A stretch of DNA of 64,000 nucleotides from Pagrus major (Eukaryota > Chordata > Actinopteri > Spariformes > Sparidae). Below the pieces are notes generated by a model. The model was not told the origin of the DNA. It ran no database searches and was given only the letters and a program-made list of their open reading frames with translations. Positions within the stretch are counted from its first letter, which is position 1; each line of letters opens with the position of its first letter. Positions 1-14,557 of the stretch are shown piece after piece. Location: positions 14,150,720 to 14,214,719 of the forward strand of contig NC_133232.1 of NCBI RefSeq assembly GCF_040436345.1, written 5' to 3'. Position numbers and translations under genes: made by a program.

Positions 1-1356
1 GACTGTTAAACCTGCTATAGTTAAAATGTTTTTTCTTGATCCATCCATATATCCATCCATTCTGTGAGGCCATTGGCAACTATAGATCCTCCACTTTCAA
101 ATTCTCCTGTGCATATCTGTGAATATTAGGCTGTGAAAAAGATTGTCTGGGGTATTGGCAAGTGGCCTACCCTCAACCCCCACATGAACCTACACAACAG
201 ATAAAATACAATTAAAAAATAAAATAAAATAAATAACTTTAAGTTAGTCTTTAATTCATAGCTCACAAGAATACATTTTAAAACATGTACAAAAAAATCT
301 AAAAAAGGCGATCAAAGGTCAACATCTTTAAGACATTGTGAGTGCATGAATTGAGGAAGGATAAAATGATTCAGGACTAAAGTCTGCAGAGTGGCAGAGA
401 GAGGACGGGCATGTGGGGTAGGAGGCAAATGTCCATAAAGAGGATAGTCTCACACCAGGTGGAGTGAAATTTGGCAGCACGTTTCATCTTCTTGAGACCC
501 GTTTCATCCATTTCATCAGCAAACTGAGAAGAACGGAGGGCTTAATCGAGCGCAGGAGCGAGTGACACATGTCGGGCAGGGTCACCTGCACACACTCACC
601 TCTGCCACTGGGCTGCCAGGTACTACGACACACATCCCACATCTGGGTATTACTGCTGAACATATACTTTGAATGTGTCTGAGAAATTTAAACCTCATTT
701 GTCATTATAATTGTATTAGTTCTACTTTTATTTATTAGTTATCTGGTCATTTGTTTTATGTCTTTGTAAAGCACTTTGTAACTTGAAAAATACTGAATTC
801 ATGAAGTTATAATGAGGGAATTATTGTGATTTTGGCAAATAAAGTATGGTAAAGGCATGGTTAGGCAAGAAAAACACTTGGTAAACACTCAGACACTCTT
901 ACTGTGCATGCTCAGTCAGATCCTCCCCCGCCAGTTCAAGTAGTCTCTGACTAACTGAAAGAAATGAACAAAGTGTTGCCACCATCCCCAGTCTCCCGTG
1001 CTGTCAATAAATGAACAGTAATTCAATTAAAAAGCCCCTCAACCAAACCACATCACATTTTATCAGTGCTATCTGTTCCGTGACCTGAGAGCAATTGTAT
1101 TGATGGCTTTCACTGCTGATGAAGGCACTGCAGTCAATGTGCACAAAGAGTGGATGATGAAGTTCCCGCCCAGTGGGGGCCAACTTGAACAGAGCCAGAG
1201 TCGTCAGGTGACAAGGAGCCAGGACTTACCACAAACCATGAAACACCTGAGGCACTTATCTCTAGTCAGTAGCCCTTTTCACACAGAGACTCTGCATTAT
1301 CTCTGCAGTGAAGGCTCGCAGTTCACCTTTGTTTGTTCCTGTTAATCTAGTCAGTA
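1..1356. other. intergenic, nothing recognised
   Basis: No exon-like or coding structure on either strand. Contains short A-rich stretches near 200-240 and ordinary unique-looking sequence. The 81-codon open frame at 1100-1345 has no family resemblance and is taken as chance. Confidence 0.6.
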
Positions 1357-1433
1357 GGACAGTCAGGATAACAGACAGGATGACAGACAGAATGACAGAC
1401 AGGATGACAGACAGGAGGACAGACAGGAGGAAG
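1357..1433 (+). repeat. short minisatellite, 12-bp unit GACAGACAGGAT
   Basis: About six units with single-base variants (ggataac, gaatgac, ggaggac). The other copy of the host repeat has about one and a half units at 59333-59352. Confidence 0.85.
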
Positions 1434-1632
1434 ACACTTCTCCACGTATAACCGCGGTATTACTCTACCAGTTACTACGTTACTGTTGTTTGGTCCTGTA
1501 ACGTTGCTCTGTGGGACATTTCTCTTTATTTTGATGAGTGAAGGACCTGTTTAGTTATCAGACAGTGAACACCATCAGTTTGACACACATCCGCTCCGCT
1601 CCTCCGGCTTTTTCATTCACACAGACGCCGGT

Positions 1633-2478
1633 ACCTCTGACACTACCTCTGACACTACCTCTGACACTACCTCTGATACTACCTCTGATACTACCTCTGA
1701 TACTACCTCTGACACTACCTCTGACACTACCTCTGATACTACCTCAGATACTACCTCTGATACTACCTCTGATACTACCTCTGATACTACCTCTGATACT
1801 ACCTCTGACACTACCTCTGACACTACCTCTGATACTACCTCTGACACTACCTCTGACACTACCTCTGACACTACCTCTGATACTACCTCTGATACTACCT
1901 CTGACACTACCTCTGATACTACCTCTGATACTACCTCTGATACTACCTCTGACACTATCTCTGACACTACCTCTGACACTACCTCTGACACTACCTCTGA
2001 TACTACCTCTGATACTACCTCTGATACTACCTCTGATACTACCTCTGACACTTCCTCTGATACTACCTCTGATACTACCTCAGATACTACCTCTGATACT
2101 ACCTCTGATACTACCTCTGACACTACCTCTGATACTACCTCTGACACTACCTCTGATACTACCTCTGACACTACCTCTGATACTACCTCTGACACTACCT
2201 CTGATACTACCTCTGACACTACCTCTGATACTACCTCTGATACTACCTCTGATACTACCTCTGACACTACCTCTGATACTACCTCTGACACTACCTCTGA
2301 CACTACCTCTGATACTACCTCTGATACTACCTCTGACACTACCTCTGACACTACCTCTGACACTACCTCTGATACTACCTCTGACACTACCTCTGACACT
2401 ACCTCTTGATACTACCTCTGATACTACCTCTGACACTACCTCTGACACTACCTCTGACACTACCTCTTGATACTACCT
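1633..2478 (+). repeat. 12-bp minisatellite, unit ACCTCTGAYACT, about 70 copies
   Basis: Almost perfect head-to-tail array. The one common variable base (C or T in gaYact) makes two unit types in an irregular order. Rare variants: acctcagatact (starts 1741 and 2077), atctctgacact (about 1957), acttcctctg (about 2050), and two 13-base units with an extra T (about 2401 and 2461). Because 12 is a multiple of 3, it generates long stop-free frames on both strands (V-S-E-V on minus, L-P-L-I/T on plus); these are not genes. Confidence 0.97.
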
Positions 2479-2611
2479 CTGGAGGCGGATCAGGAGGCTG
2501 TGGCAAAACTGTCCCCTCTCTCCGCATCTGAAACTTTCACACAGAGGACGATGCAGAGAATAGGCGCATGATTCCCACACTGAAAGGGCAGTGTGAATGG
2601 GGCTAGTGTAT

Positions 2612-3875
2612 TACCTGCACATCATACACCCTGTGTGGAGAACTGGCGCATAGCACCGACAGGGAAGCAGAGCATTGTACTGCTAAACAGCACCAACAGC
2701 AAGAAGTATTTTAGCCACCTAAAAGAAGGTACACCTAAAAATATATGTATCCCTTTAAGTGTACGCTATATTTTAAGCATTTTGGTGCTTTAACCTTCCT
2801 CAGACAGCCACCAAAATTCCGACCCAAACAGCTGATCTGCGGCATAATACAGTGCATAGGAGTACAGATGTTGTATGGTTGAGGGAATGAAGTGCCAAAG
2901 GAAAGGTCTGTCTGACGGCAATGTGAGGCGCCAGTCCTCCTTCTTCTCCTCCTCCTCTCTTTCCTCTCCTCCTCCTCTCTTTCTTCTCCTCCTCCTCTCT
3001 TTTTTCTCCTCCTCCTCTCCTCAGGAGCGACAGTCAAATTTCAGCGCACCGCAGCTGCTATTTGTATATAGGGGAAACACTACTAGGGAATAATGCATAG
3101 ATCCTGAAAAAGATCAGGTACATTTAAGTGGCTGGTTATCACTCTATGAGTGCCCACAATTTGATGCAGATCCAAATAAAAATCCCCAGGTTGAGGCTTC
3201 GAATGTTTTATTTGATAGTGTTTTGGGCCTTGGTGGAGGAATGTACTCTACTGACTCTGTAACCCTTTTTCTCTTTTGCTTTATCACATATTCTGCCTTT
3301 GATTATTTTATATTTTGGAATTTATTTTATTTTTAAATTAAATCTTTTTAGAATTGGAAAACTGACTACATTTGCTCTTTCTGTGTTTCCCATCATACAT
3401 CTGGCCACTGCAGCTGTAGGTTCACCCTGAGGCCTGAGACTGTGATCAGTGCAAATTTAAATCAGCTAGCAGTTTCCTGCTGACTTTCTTAGTGCATCTC
3501 TGCCTCCTAAATGCTTACTAAGCTTCTTGAATGCATGCACCCCTGCGTCTTTCACCCATAATCCAATCAAAGGTACCAAAGGGACAAGGTGAGTCCTAAT
3601 AACCATTCACTCCTCCCCAGTGAGGACTGAGCTGCCTGCAGTTATAATTACTGAGGCAGCTTGGGTGTGATGGTTTTAGATCGGACATGACTGTTATCTG
3701 GGCTGCTTATCTGTAAAGTGTAGAAATGCAAAGTAGACTAATCATTTTACAACTTGAATTTAGTTGTTGTCTACTTTACTTGATAACACTTTTTTAAACG
3801 ACAACTTTTAAAATGTACAGTGTAGTAATCCTGTGGCTTAGTAATAATCTATATCTTTTTAATGGTCAGCTGCCA
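2612..3875. other. intergenic, with a pyrimidine tract
   Basis: 2938-3022 is a C/T-only tract (TCTCCTCCTCC repeats), which could form triplex DNA. The rest shows no gene or recognised repeat. Confidence 0.6.
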
Positions 3876-4240
3876 TTAAAGGTGTAACTTGTAACAGATG
3901 GCCAGAATTCAAATGAAACTATAGGGGGCAGCATAACTGCTAACTGCTGCTTAATGTGCTCTTTGCTTTGTAGCTATCTTTTGGCTGCTGTTAGCAAGTT
4001 AGCTAAGTTAGCTGTGGAGCTAAGTGGTCCTATCAGCTGACTGGGGTCTGCCTGGACCGCAACCTCAAATTATGGGGGTCCATCACAGGCAACAGGGCTC
4101 AGCTCAGCCTCCCAGGGAACATAGCAGGAGCCCAGACTAAGACTGAACATGGCAGGGGACACAGGATGAAGGTGATTTACAGTGACTCCGGGGACAATGG
4201 AGACATGGCAGCAGGGACAGAAGAGACATGAGGTGAGTCG
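3876..4240 (+). repeat. dispersed repeat B, copy 1
   Basis: Starts TTAAAGGTGTAACTTGTAAC; shares with 33025-33420 the sequences aatggccagaatt, ggggcagcataac, gctaactgctgct and tagctatctt, followed by a weaker G/A-rich part (gaacatggcaggggacac). No coding capacity; probably a MITE or SINE of unknown class. Confidence 0.65.
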
Positions 4241-4499
4241 GCTGAAGTCGGTAAAAGCATGGGCAATATTGACTCTGCAACTTGAAACAGAGTTATGTGT
4301 TCAGGTGTTACAGTGCTCTTTATGTGTGCTTGTCTGACTCTCCTGCTGTTAGATCATTGCTTTTGTGAAATATGCCAAAGTCTTGCCACTGGGACGAGGG
4401 AGTTATATCGTACACAACCATATTTTCAGCCTCATTGCTTTGTGGTGTGAGCAAGACTGGGAACATGTGGGCTGAATATCGAGCATGTGTTTGTGTGTG

Positions 4500-4557
<58 letters not shown>

Positions 4558-7500
4558 TGTGCTGTAAAATGAGGAGGGGAGGCAGAAAGAGAAAGTCAGA
4601 AGATAGGGACTGCGGAGGAAGAGGCAGGACAAGGTGTTTTGCAGAATGGAACAGGGTGTAGTTGAGCAGGAGAGTGTGTTCCTGTGTGTGAGAGTGCAGG
4701 GCTGAACAGATGTAATCAGCCTGTGTGGATGCAGAGGTAATAACTCCACAGGGGGAAAGCTAGAGAAGTGAATCTATCTCTGCCATGAAGACATGGAGCA
4801 ATCAGGAAAAACCTCAGCCAGCAGATAAAGAAGCAGCAGTTTAGAGTTCAGGCGCTGGGAGTGGAGCACCTGTGTGGGATTCACAGCCAGAGAGGAGCAG
4901 ATGGGCATGGTGAGCACATACACATTATTTCACTGTGTTTTGTTTTAAAACTGTGGAAATGATGCACAGTGTGTTTCACATAGAAAGTCCAAGAATATTG
5001 AATAAACAAATGTCTGATCTATCGCTCTGTCATGTGATGTTTGACTTCAACATACATGGGTAATAAAAAGCTCATGTCGAGCCTTTGAATTATTTTATGT
5101 GTGAGGTGAAATTCAGTTAAAGGATCCCATTTGATAGCCACGTTTTAATTGGGACAGTAGTCTATTAAACGTAATTAATTAAAGGCTAGACCAAGCAAGT
5201 TAATAAATTAGGCCAGTTACATCAATCAATATGCAGGTCACGCTGCTTAAATATGTGCAGAATTAAGTTCTGCCTTCAAGTCTATCAAAGTCACAGAAAC
5301 TCTATTTCTCCATGAGGACAGTTCATTAAGATAATGGAGATCCATCAGCAGACCCACTGGGCCAGTATACCTGATAACATGTCTATGTGGACATGGGTTT
5401 TGGGGTTTGTCCTCCAGCTCCATAAAGGCCCCATGTATATTTTCCCACGGGGACCTCCTATAGGGATGGGTAAAGAAATCGATTCACATAAGAATATGGA
5501 TTCATATCTCCCATGATTCAGAAGCTATACACAAAAGTCAAAAATGTTCTAAATGTTACTTAGTGCTATGCTGACAGAATGAAAAAGGCGGATCTGAACT
5601 GCGAAGGTAGTGCAGCACCCGGACAGTTTACAGGCACATGCTAGAGTTATCTTTAAGTTCGTCTTCAAAAAAAGCCAGCAGTTGCAAGCATTTCTTTTAC
5701 TTAATGACTGGATAATTATCTTCACGAGACAAAAGTGAAGGGTTAAAACATGTTTGTGAATACCTTTACGACGTCACCCAGAAAGATTAACACTAACATT
5801 AACGGAGCGGAGAAGTGATCCAAAAACAAAAACTCAGAGCAGCAGCCAGCTGTAACAAACAAGACCAGCTTAGTTCGACTTGTTGCTCTGTTTTACCTCA
5901 AAAACTCTTCTGCTTAATGATGGACCCCCCGGAGCTAACAGTGCAGCAGAGAGGCTGCTCTCACTGCTGGACTCACAATGTTAATAACACAGCAGAGCAC
6001 ACCCCCTTATTTTGTTATCCACAAACACACATGCATGCTTTCAAATTGATTAATTCATTAATTAATGCTGTTGCTTTTTAAAATGAAGAGGTTGCAGATC
6101 GTTTATCTTAATTTCCAGTTGTGTCTCATATTGTGTTTGAGCAGATTAAGGACACCAGTGATTTAGCACACCATTAACCTGAAGCAAAAGACTGAATAGT
6201 GCCCCCTTTTCTATTCATTCAGTCGATAGGTTCACACTTGTATGTGTTATAGACTATGTACCATTGCACTTGTGCTACTGACATTTCTACAATATGCATG
6301 ATAACACGTTCACGTTACATGTTTATTACCCGACTGTCAAATGAGGAGGCGAGATTGAGGCCTGTGTTTCAACTTTTGTAAGTGTGAAACCACACTGAAC
6401 CAGCACCGCTCACTGTGTCTCCAGTCAGCTTTATTGATGCATAGAGTGGTGTAGCAATGATGTATTTTTGTCAGCCAACCCAGAAGTTAGCATCGCCCTT
6501 GTTCCCCTGACAAAAAGCCTATGGGATTTTTTAAATGAACTTTGGAATATCACTGAAAATAATCTCTGTGACAAACGCAAGTTTATGATATTTACACATG
6601 ATACTAAAGTGGGCCTGTAAAGATGGACTAGTGAGTAGATGAGTCTCTGTGTTCGCTGTGATGACGTTTAATGTCCCCGACAACCTCTGTAGTCTCATTT
6701 AGACACTTGTTAACAACCACTAACCATTTTTAACACACATAAGCGCTTAACATTATATTGTGGGACATTTACTGATGTATTTTATGTCGTAGAACAACAC
6801 ACGTAAATATCTTCAGCCTGTGGTAACCACACACCTTATTTCAGACATTTAACCAAAAATCAATTAAAAAAGCCATCGACTTTGAGACGAGAGAACCAGA
6901 TGTGCTAAAATGCTGACTGACTTCCAGTTCCACTTTTTACAGACTACACCACTCTATTAGCTTCCAGTTAGCTGCACTTATACCATGTATCTCTCCACAA
7001 GAACTGCTTCTAAACCAAGACTGGGGGTAGCCACATAAGCAGAGAAACATGCTAATGCCTGATTCAACAGGCTGAACTACAATATGAACAGTAAAGGAGC
7101 CGTTTGTGAGCAAAATACACACTCAATCACACCCACACACACACACACATTTCAAGTTTTCCAGTCGTTGTAGGGACATTTCTGTTATATTTCCATATAA
7201 AAAATCAAGTTAATCCACCAGGTCTTAACATCCTCAGATGGGAGAAAATTAAAACATTTATAGCAGCTCCCATGTTTAGTTCTTAGCTTTGTACTGGGCC
7301 TGTGGTTTCACTCTTTTTTTCAATTGTTGAAACGCCACGGTCCCTCGTTAAATCTGTGCCCGTCTGTGCAGCCAACAAGCAGCAGCTGACATAATGCTAA
7401 CTCTAGTGGTCTGTCCTACAGGTAGCCTTCAACTCTTTGCCGGGGTTACTAAGATTGGGGGTGGTATTATTCAAATGAGCCTAAACCTTATGTAAGAGGG

Positions 7501-8034
7501 AGGCAAAGCTCTGAATGGCTGAAAGGGACCTAGACGCAGTCACAGTGGAGCTACGCAGAAGCATGCACAAGAGTGATCTCAGCAGTGGAAGATGATATTC
7601 ATGTTATTTTTGCCAAGTATATTCAGCTGCAGCCACAGCAACTTTATAACCTTTTTCACTGATTTTGGTGAAACTGTCTCAACTCTTTGTGGTTTACAGA
7701 GTTTTCGGACAGACAGTTTTTATACTTCGTCGCTCAGGTGACTTAATAAGCAAGTTGCTGCTAAGTATAGTTAGGTAGTTAACACAGCTGTGCAGTTAAC
7801 AATGATGGCTTCAGGGACAGGAGAGGGAGGGAGACGAGGCTGTGTTAGAGGTGGTTGGTTTGTTTGTCCTTGTGGGATCTTTTAAAAAGCATCCAACTGG
7901 TTTTCATTGGCCTGATTGTGATCAGATAGCCTTTTTAGCAACACATTTGCAGCTGAAAGGTTTAAATATGAATTCAAATTGTACACAGTACTCACTTGTG
8001 ATTTCACAATTGACTGAGCAGATTAATGCATAGG
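4241..8034. other. intergenic, with one GT microsatellite
   Basis: A GT repeat (about 30 units, one GC interruption) occupies 4492-4554. Otherwise no exon, RNA gene or mobile element that I can support. Short open frames here (for example 5815-6081, 7842-8033) show no similarity to known families. Confidence 0.55.
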
Positions 8035-10009
8035 GATCAAAATGGGTTCATCCTAGGACGCCAAGGATTCTGTAAAGTTAGGAGGGTCCTTAATATTATT
8101 CAAGGTTTAGAATCTTAGATGTCGAAAGGCCTTTGTGAAGGTGGAGTGGCCTTATCTTTTTAATATTTTGGAACGATCTGGATATGGGATTAAGTTTCTA
8201 AAATGGGTTCACTTACCGTATTTAAATCCTGCGGCAGAAATGTTAACAAACAAAAATACATCAACTAATCGCAATCAAAAGAGGATGTCATCAGGGATGC
8301 CCCTTGTCTCCACTATTAATTATTCTAGCAAAATTGAACCATTAGCAATAGCTGTACGAATGCATGCGGAAATAACTGGAAAAACAATTGGCCATACATA
8401 ACATAAGCTAGCGCTATATGCAGATGACGTTATTTTGTTTGTCTCGCATCTTAGTACAGCTATCCCTGCACTGCTAGAGTTAATAAAAGCATTTGGTGGC
8501 ATCTCAGGCTACACGATCAATAACACCAAGTCCTTGGTCTTATTACTTGATGAGAAAGAGAGGGAAAATCCACTCAGAGAGGTTTCCCAATTTGAAGTGG
8601 TAAATCAATTTACATATTTGGGAATAGAAATTATGTTCTAATTAGCTTTGACTGTTAAATCTAACTATGAACCTTTAATGGAGGAACAATGGAATCAATT
8701 AATAGATGGCTGTCCCTGCCCCTGTCTTTGATTGGCAAAATTTACATAATAAAAATTAACATACTCCCTAAAATGCTGTATATATTTCAGAATGTTCCAC
8801 TGCCTCCACCTGATGACTTTTTTAGGAAAGTTTAGAAGCTTCTTATTGGATTCATATGGAAAAATAATCGAGCTAGGATTAGACTGTCCCCGCTACACCT
8901 ACCATGTAATAAAAGAGGTTTAAAATGTCCAAATATAATTTGGTATTATTGGGCAGTACAATTAAGATCTATTAAAATTTATTTCACAACAAGGGATATT
9001 CCACAATGGAAAGAAATGGAATCATAGTGTTTGAGTTTGCCTTTACCTCTCTATTTTTATTGAGATACATTGCCAAATTTGATAAAACAAACTACTAATC
9101 CAATTGTTAGAAATATGATCAAAGTGTGGTTTGAAGTGTGAAAATTCATTAAAGAACCTAATCTATTATCTCAGTACAGTCCCATTTAGGGAAACCAACG
9201 TTTCACACCATGAAGTGCAGATGCTGCATTAAGACAATGGGCATCAAAGGGACTAGAAAAAATTCTGTATCTGTATCTACCTAACTCAAAAAGCATGATG
9301 TCACTTGAAGAAATTAGATGAAAATATGTAATACATTTCTTCAGCTCAGAAGCTTTATTAGAATGAGCCAAAACAATGTCCTAACCAGACCCTTAATATC
9401 TACTTTGGAAAAAATTGTGTCTAAAGACAGCTTAAGTAAAGGTGCTGTGTCAGAACTATACAGTCTGTTACGATCCAACTCAACCGAGAACTCAAATCAC
9501 AAATGGAAAGCATGTTGAGAAGATCTAGAAACAGACATCTCGTCAGAGGACTGGGAATCAGTATGCACTACAGCTCATACCCAATCAATCATTACATGAT
9601 TTGGACAGTTACAGTATGAATGGCTCATTAGAACATATATTACGCCAGTTAAATTAAATAAATATAATAGGAATATCCCAGATTTATGTACAAAATGCAC
9701 TGAGGTGAAGGGAACACTATTTCATTGTATGCAGCAATGCAGTAAGGTAAAATCCTTTTTCGGAGGAGGTTAAAAAGGCAACAGAAGAGATTATGTTAAA
9801 AAACATTCCAATGAACCCTGATTTCTTTATTTTAGGACTTTATCCAAAAGACCACAAATACACCAAAATTGAATGAATAATTATAGATATGTGTCTTCTG
9901 CACGGCAAAAGATCGATTGTAATGTTTTGGGAAAAGACTAGCAGGCCAAGTGTTGTATACTGGATGAGGCAAATGCTGACAACCTTTCCTTTGGCAAGAG
10001 TGACATATA
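8035..10009 (+). mobile_element. L1-like non-LTR retrotransposon relic, reverse-transcriptase part
   Basis: Broken coding sequence of an L1-type ORF2. In order: QNGFI-GRQGF (start of RT core), a GMPL block near 8295, [11 protein letters not shown] with the catalytic YADD (about 8409-8441), [21 protein letters not shown], then further downstream blocks such as SLPLSLIGKIYIIK and KFRSFLLDSYGK. Many stops and frameshifts, no 5' half: dead and truncated. A Tc1-like transposon interrupts it at 10010; the frame resumes after 11569. Confidence 0.85.
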
Positions 10010-11567
<1,558 letters not shown>

Positions 11568-11569
11568 TA

Positions 11570-11760
11570 TATGAAAAGGGGGGCAAGAAATGTTTGAAAA
11601 GATATGGGGACCATTTAATGTGTTTGTGAAGTGTATAGATCTAGGAGAAGATGATGAGGAGTAAGGAAGTGATGTAAATGTTGCAACGTGGTTGATATAC
11701 AGTATGAGCTCAAATTTGGAAAACGACGAAATGTCCCTAATATGCAATTAATATTCATGC
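11570..11760 (+). mobile_element. L1-like relic, 3' end after the Tc1 insertion
   Basis: Continues the interrupted L1-like frame: EKGGQEMFEKIWGPF is a typical end of fish L1 ORF2, followed by an acidic end (LGEDDEE) and stop. Reading ...TFPLARVTY before the Tc1 and this after it gives one continuous element. The 3' boundary is approximate. Confidence 0.75.
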
Positions 11761-13941
11761 ACAAATTGTCTTGTGTCTGAGAAGTTGTTCTTTGTGACTT
11801 CTTTTTGTTTGCTCAAAACTGAGCAGATTTAAAAGCAGAGGTCAATTAAAATTACAGACTTGAAAAAATACCAAAAGAAAAAAAAGATAAATAAATAGAA
11901 GTACAAGTAAGGGCCAGAACAGTGACAGTGAACTTTGGCATCAAAAATAGAAGTTGTCATTGAACAAAACCTGAACTGATCCAAGAAACTTTACGTTAAA
12001 AACTTAAAAGACAGACATTAAAAGTTATTTCATTATATTTTGATATTTTGGGGGATTTTTAATGTTCTTTCGATGATAATCTACAGATTTTTTCTTCATG
12101 TCAGTGTTTTTTCAGTGTCAACTTTCTGTCAGTGTTTTGGTGTGGAAAGGAGAGGAGGGGTTTGAGGGGCGGGCAAGGAGAGTATGATTTGTACTGTATT
12201 TCTGCATACTACTGAGGAAACGTTACTCACATGGACCGGACTTCCACTCTGACCTTATCATATAGCAGTCTCTCATAGGAGTTCACTTGAAACTCCCTAA
12301 CAGCAAGTATATGAAGACTGTTTCTCTCTGCTGTTGTTTTATCACATAAAACCAGGCAGAATTAAAATGTTTTATTCATTATATTTGTTATTCTGGTCTG
12401 CCAGAGGTCTGCCAAGGTCTGACGTTAGCCAATGTCAGCTATCTATGCACTATCACAGCTAACGTTAGCTAATGTCAACTACAATGTCAGCGTTATTATG
12501 GATCCCACTCATGTTCTCTCCCAGTCTTCTGCTGCCCTTGTCTGGGTCACTCATCCTCTGGAGCCGCTCTTCAGAGTGTCTCTGCGCTAATTAGGATGAG
12601 CTGACATGCAGGATGCCATTGCTACGCCACCCGGCCTGTCGACTCTACCTAATGAGACCAGAGACACTGCAGCTGTGACAGCCAAAGTGTCGGTTTGTTT
12701 ACTGGGGCAACTACTATTGACTACAGAATAAAACATTGGCTATCTAGCAGTCTATTTCCTAACTGTATGTTCAGTGGATTCAGTTGTGCTTGTCTTTTTT
12801 CACAACAGCCAGCGTTGGAGCTGATGCTGCAGCATGTGTTTTTCATTGGTTTGAATTGTGTTTTATTCTTTCTGTCTGTTAAATATATACATGCAACTAC
12901 CAGGCTAAATTCCTTGTATGTTCAAATATACTGTACAGTACTTGGCTAATAAATGTATTCTAATCCTGAACTCTATTCCTTGCTAATGTTCTGAAGTATA
13001 AACTTGGCTAACACTATCAATTACAGGTTACAATTACATCAATTACAATTGGTTTTAGGTTACCCAGATAGCAAAAGTGTTGCATCCGAGATCTGGCCCA
13101 CACCAGCTACGTTCATCCAGCCCACATACCATATGGAATAATAGCACTTGGGCACACACCTATTTTTGCTTTTTTTCATATATTGTAAAAAACATTACTG
13201 TATATTTTCCAAACATATATTACCTAATAATATATACAAATATATATATATATATATATATAAAAATCTAAATATATATTTACCAATGTATAATCAAAAT
13301 ATATATTTTGTAATATATTCTTGAAGCCAAATGAATGAGATGTATGTCAATATGTTCCGTAAGAGCACACTCTTCAATCTTTAACCCAAGTAAAAAGACA
13401 ACATATGCCAACAGGGCATTTAGCACTTAATGCAATGTACAGTATGTCCCATATGACTTGAATATGGGTTAAATAGTGGTAAAGGGTCAGTGGCTAAGTG
13501 AGCACAATCTAGAACTGGTACATTGTGTGGGGCACATTATTTTAGTGCCCTCTTTGGATGCCCTCTGGAAAATAAAACATGATAAAGGGCCAATTAGGGT
13601 GCCATTCCAGTGGAGGAAATGTGGTGCTAGAAAAATGTTTATAATACCCCTTTCGCACTGGACAAAGTACCCACTAACACCCACTGACACCTAGCTTTTG
13701 TCTTCAATGTGAATGTGTATAATCAGCATTTACTCCTGCGGCGAGACCTGGGTGGTCACGCTAATTCTGCCACTCTCCAGGCGCAATTCTATGATGTGAG
13801 TAAGTTAAGGAGGCTGGCTTGTGAATACTTTTAGATCTGTCTCTGTTCAAGCAGCGTTCAGTCAGCGCTGACTTTGAAAGGGAGACAACAGTAAACACTT
13901 TTTAGTGGTTTAGCCTTGTCAGCTGTCTGATTGGTACTGCA
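11761..13941. other. intergenic, AT-rich in part
   Basis: No gene seen. 13195-13320 is very AT-rich with a short TA microsatellite (about 13240-13262). 13640-13860 looks like old dispersed-repeat sequence but I cannot name a family. Confidence 0.5.
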
Positions 13942-14557
13942 CAGGGGTGGGAAGTAACAAAGTACAAATACTTTGTTACTGTACTTTAGACGATTTTTCA
14001 GGTATCTAAACTTTTGATTTTCCCTCTCTACATCTGAACACAAATATCTGAACTTTCTCCTCCTCACATTTTCAAAACAGGCTCGTTACTTTAGTTTGAT
14101 GCATTTGAGGTCAATTATGGAATATTTTTATTTGGCGTCATCGCACGCCGCCTTCCCAACATCACAAGACTGATGTCACATCACGCATGGCAGACGCAGC
14201 GAGACGAAACAAAGACGTAAGAAGACGTAAACAGACAGAGAGGGAGGCTGGAATGGGGAGAAAAGGCGTGTTAGTGTCTCGTATCTGCAGAGATTTTCTT
14301 ATTTTCTCACTTTGTTGCTGCTCGGGACGCTTTACCAACCCAAAATGTGGCTATTTGACGTCCTGGGAATGAGACTCAACTATCAACTGTCTTTGTGGTG
14401 CGTTCAGGAACAGCTGGGACAAATCCTACTGATTATTATTTCAGAGCCTGTAGGCTACTATATCACTTTTACTTGAGTAAAGAAGTTGAATCGGTACTTC
14501 TACTTTTACCAGTCTTTCCTACTGGAGTAATGAATGTGTGCACCTTTGCCACCTCTG
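13942..14557 (+). mobile_element. hAT-like non-autonomous element
   Basis: Begins CAGGGGTGGGAAGTAAC and ends TTTGCCACCTCTG, so the ends are imperfect inverted repeats of CAGRGGTGG type. The interior contains the fish repeat signature of GTTACTGTACTTTAG, ACAAATATCTGAACTTTCTC and TTTTACTTGAGTAAAGAAGT. No transposase. No convincing 8-bp duplication remains, so it is old. The related AAGTACTTGAGTA-type sequence occurs at 46150-46302, 53262-53355 and 53782-53960. Confidence 0.6.

Larger units (their letters stand above)
1357..2611 (+). repeat. dispersed repeat, copy 1, carrying two internal tandem expansions
   Basis: The flanks of the minisatellite (1357-1632 and 2479-2611) match a second copy at about 59320-59613: shared stretches include gacagacaggatgacagac, acacttntcnacntata, cagtgaacnccatcag, gcggatcag and ggcagtgtgaatggggct. 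In the second copy the tandem parts are present about once each, so both arrays arose inside this copy. No coding capacity; class unknown. Confidence 0.7.

Noticed and set aside
1538..2470. Long open frames on both strands over the 12-bp minisatellite (310 and 260 codons)
   Set aside because: They exist only because the unit length is a multiple of three and contains no stop; the products are simple repeats.
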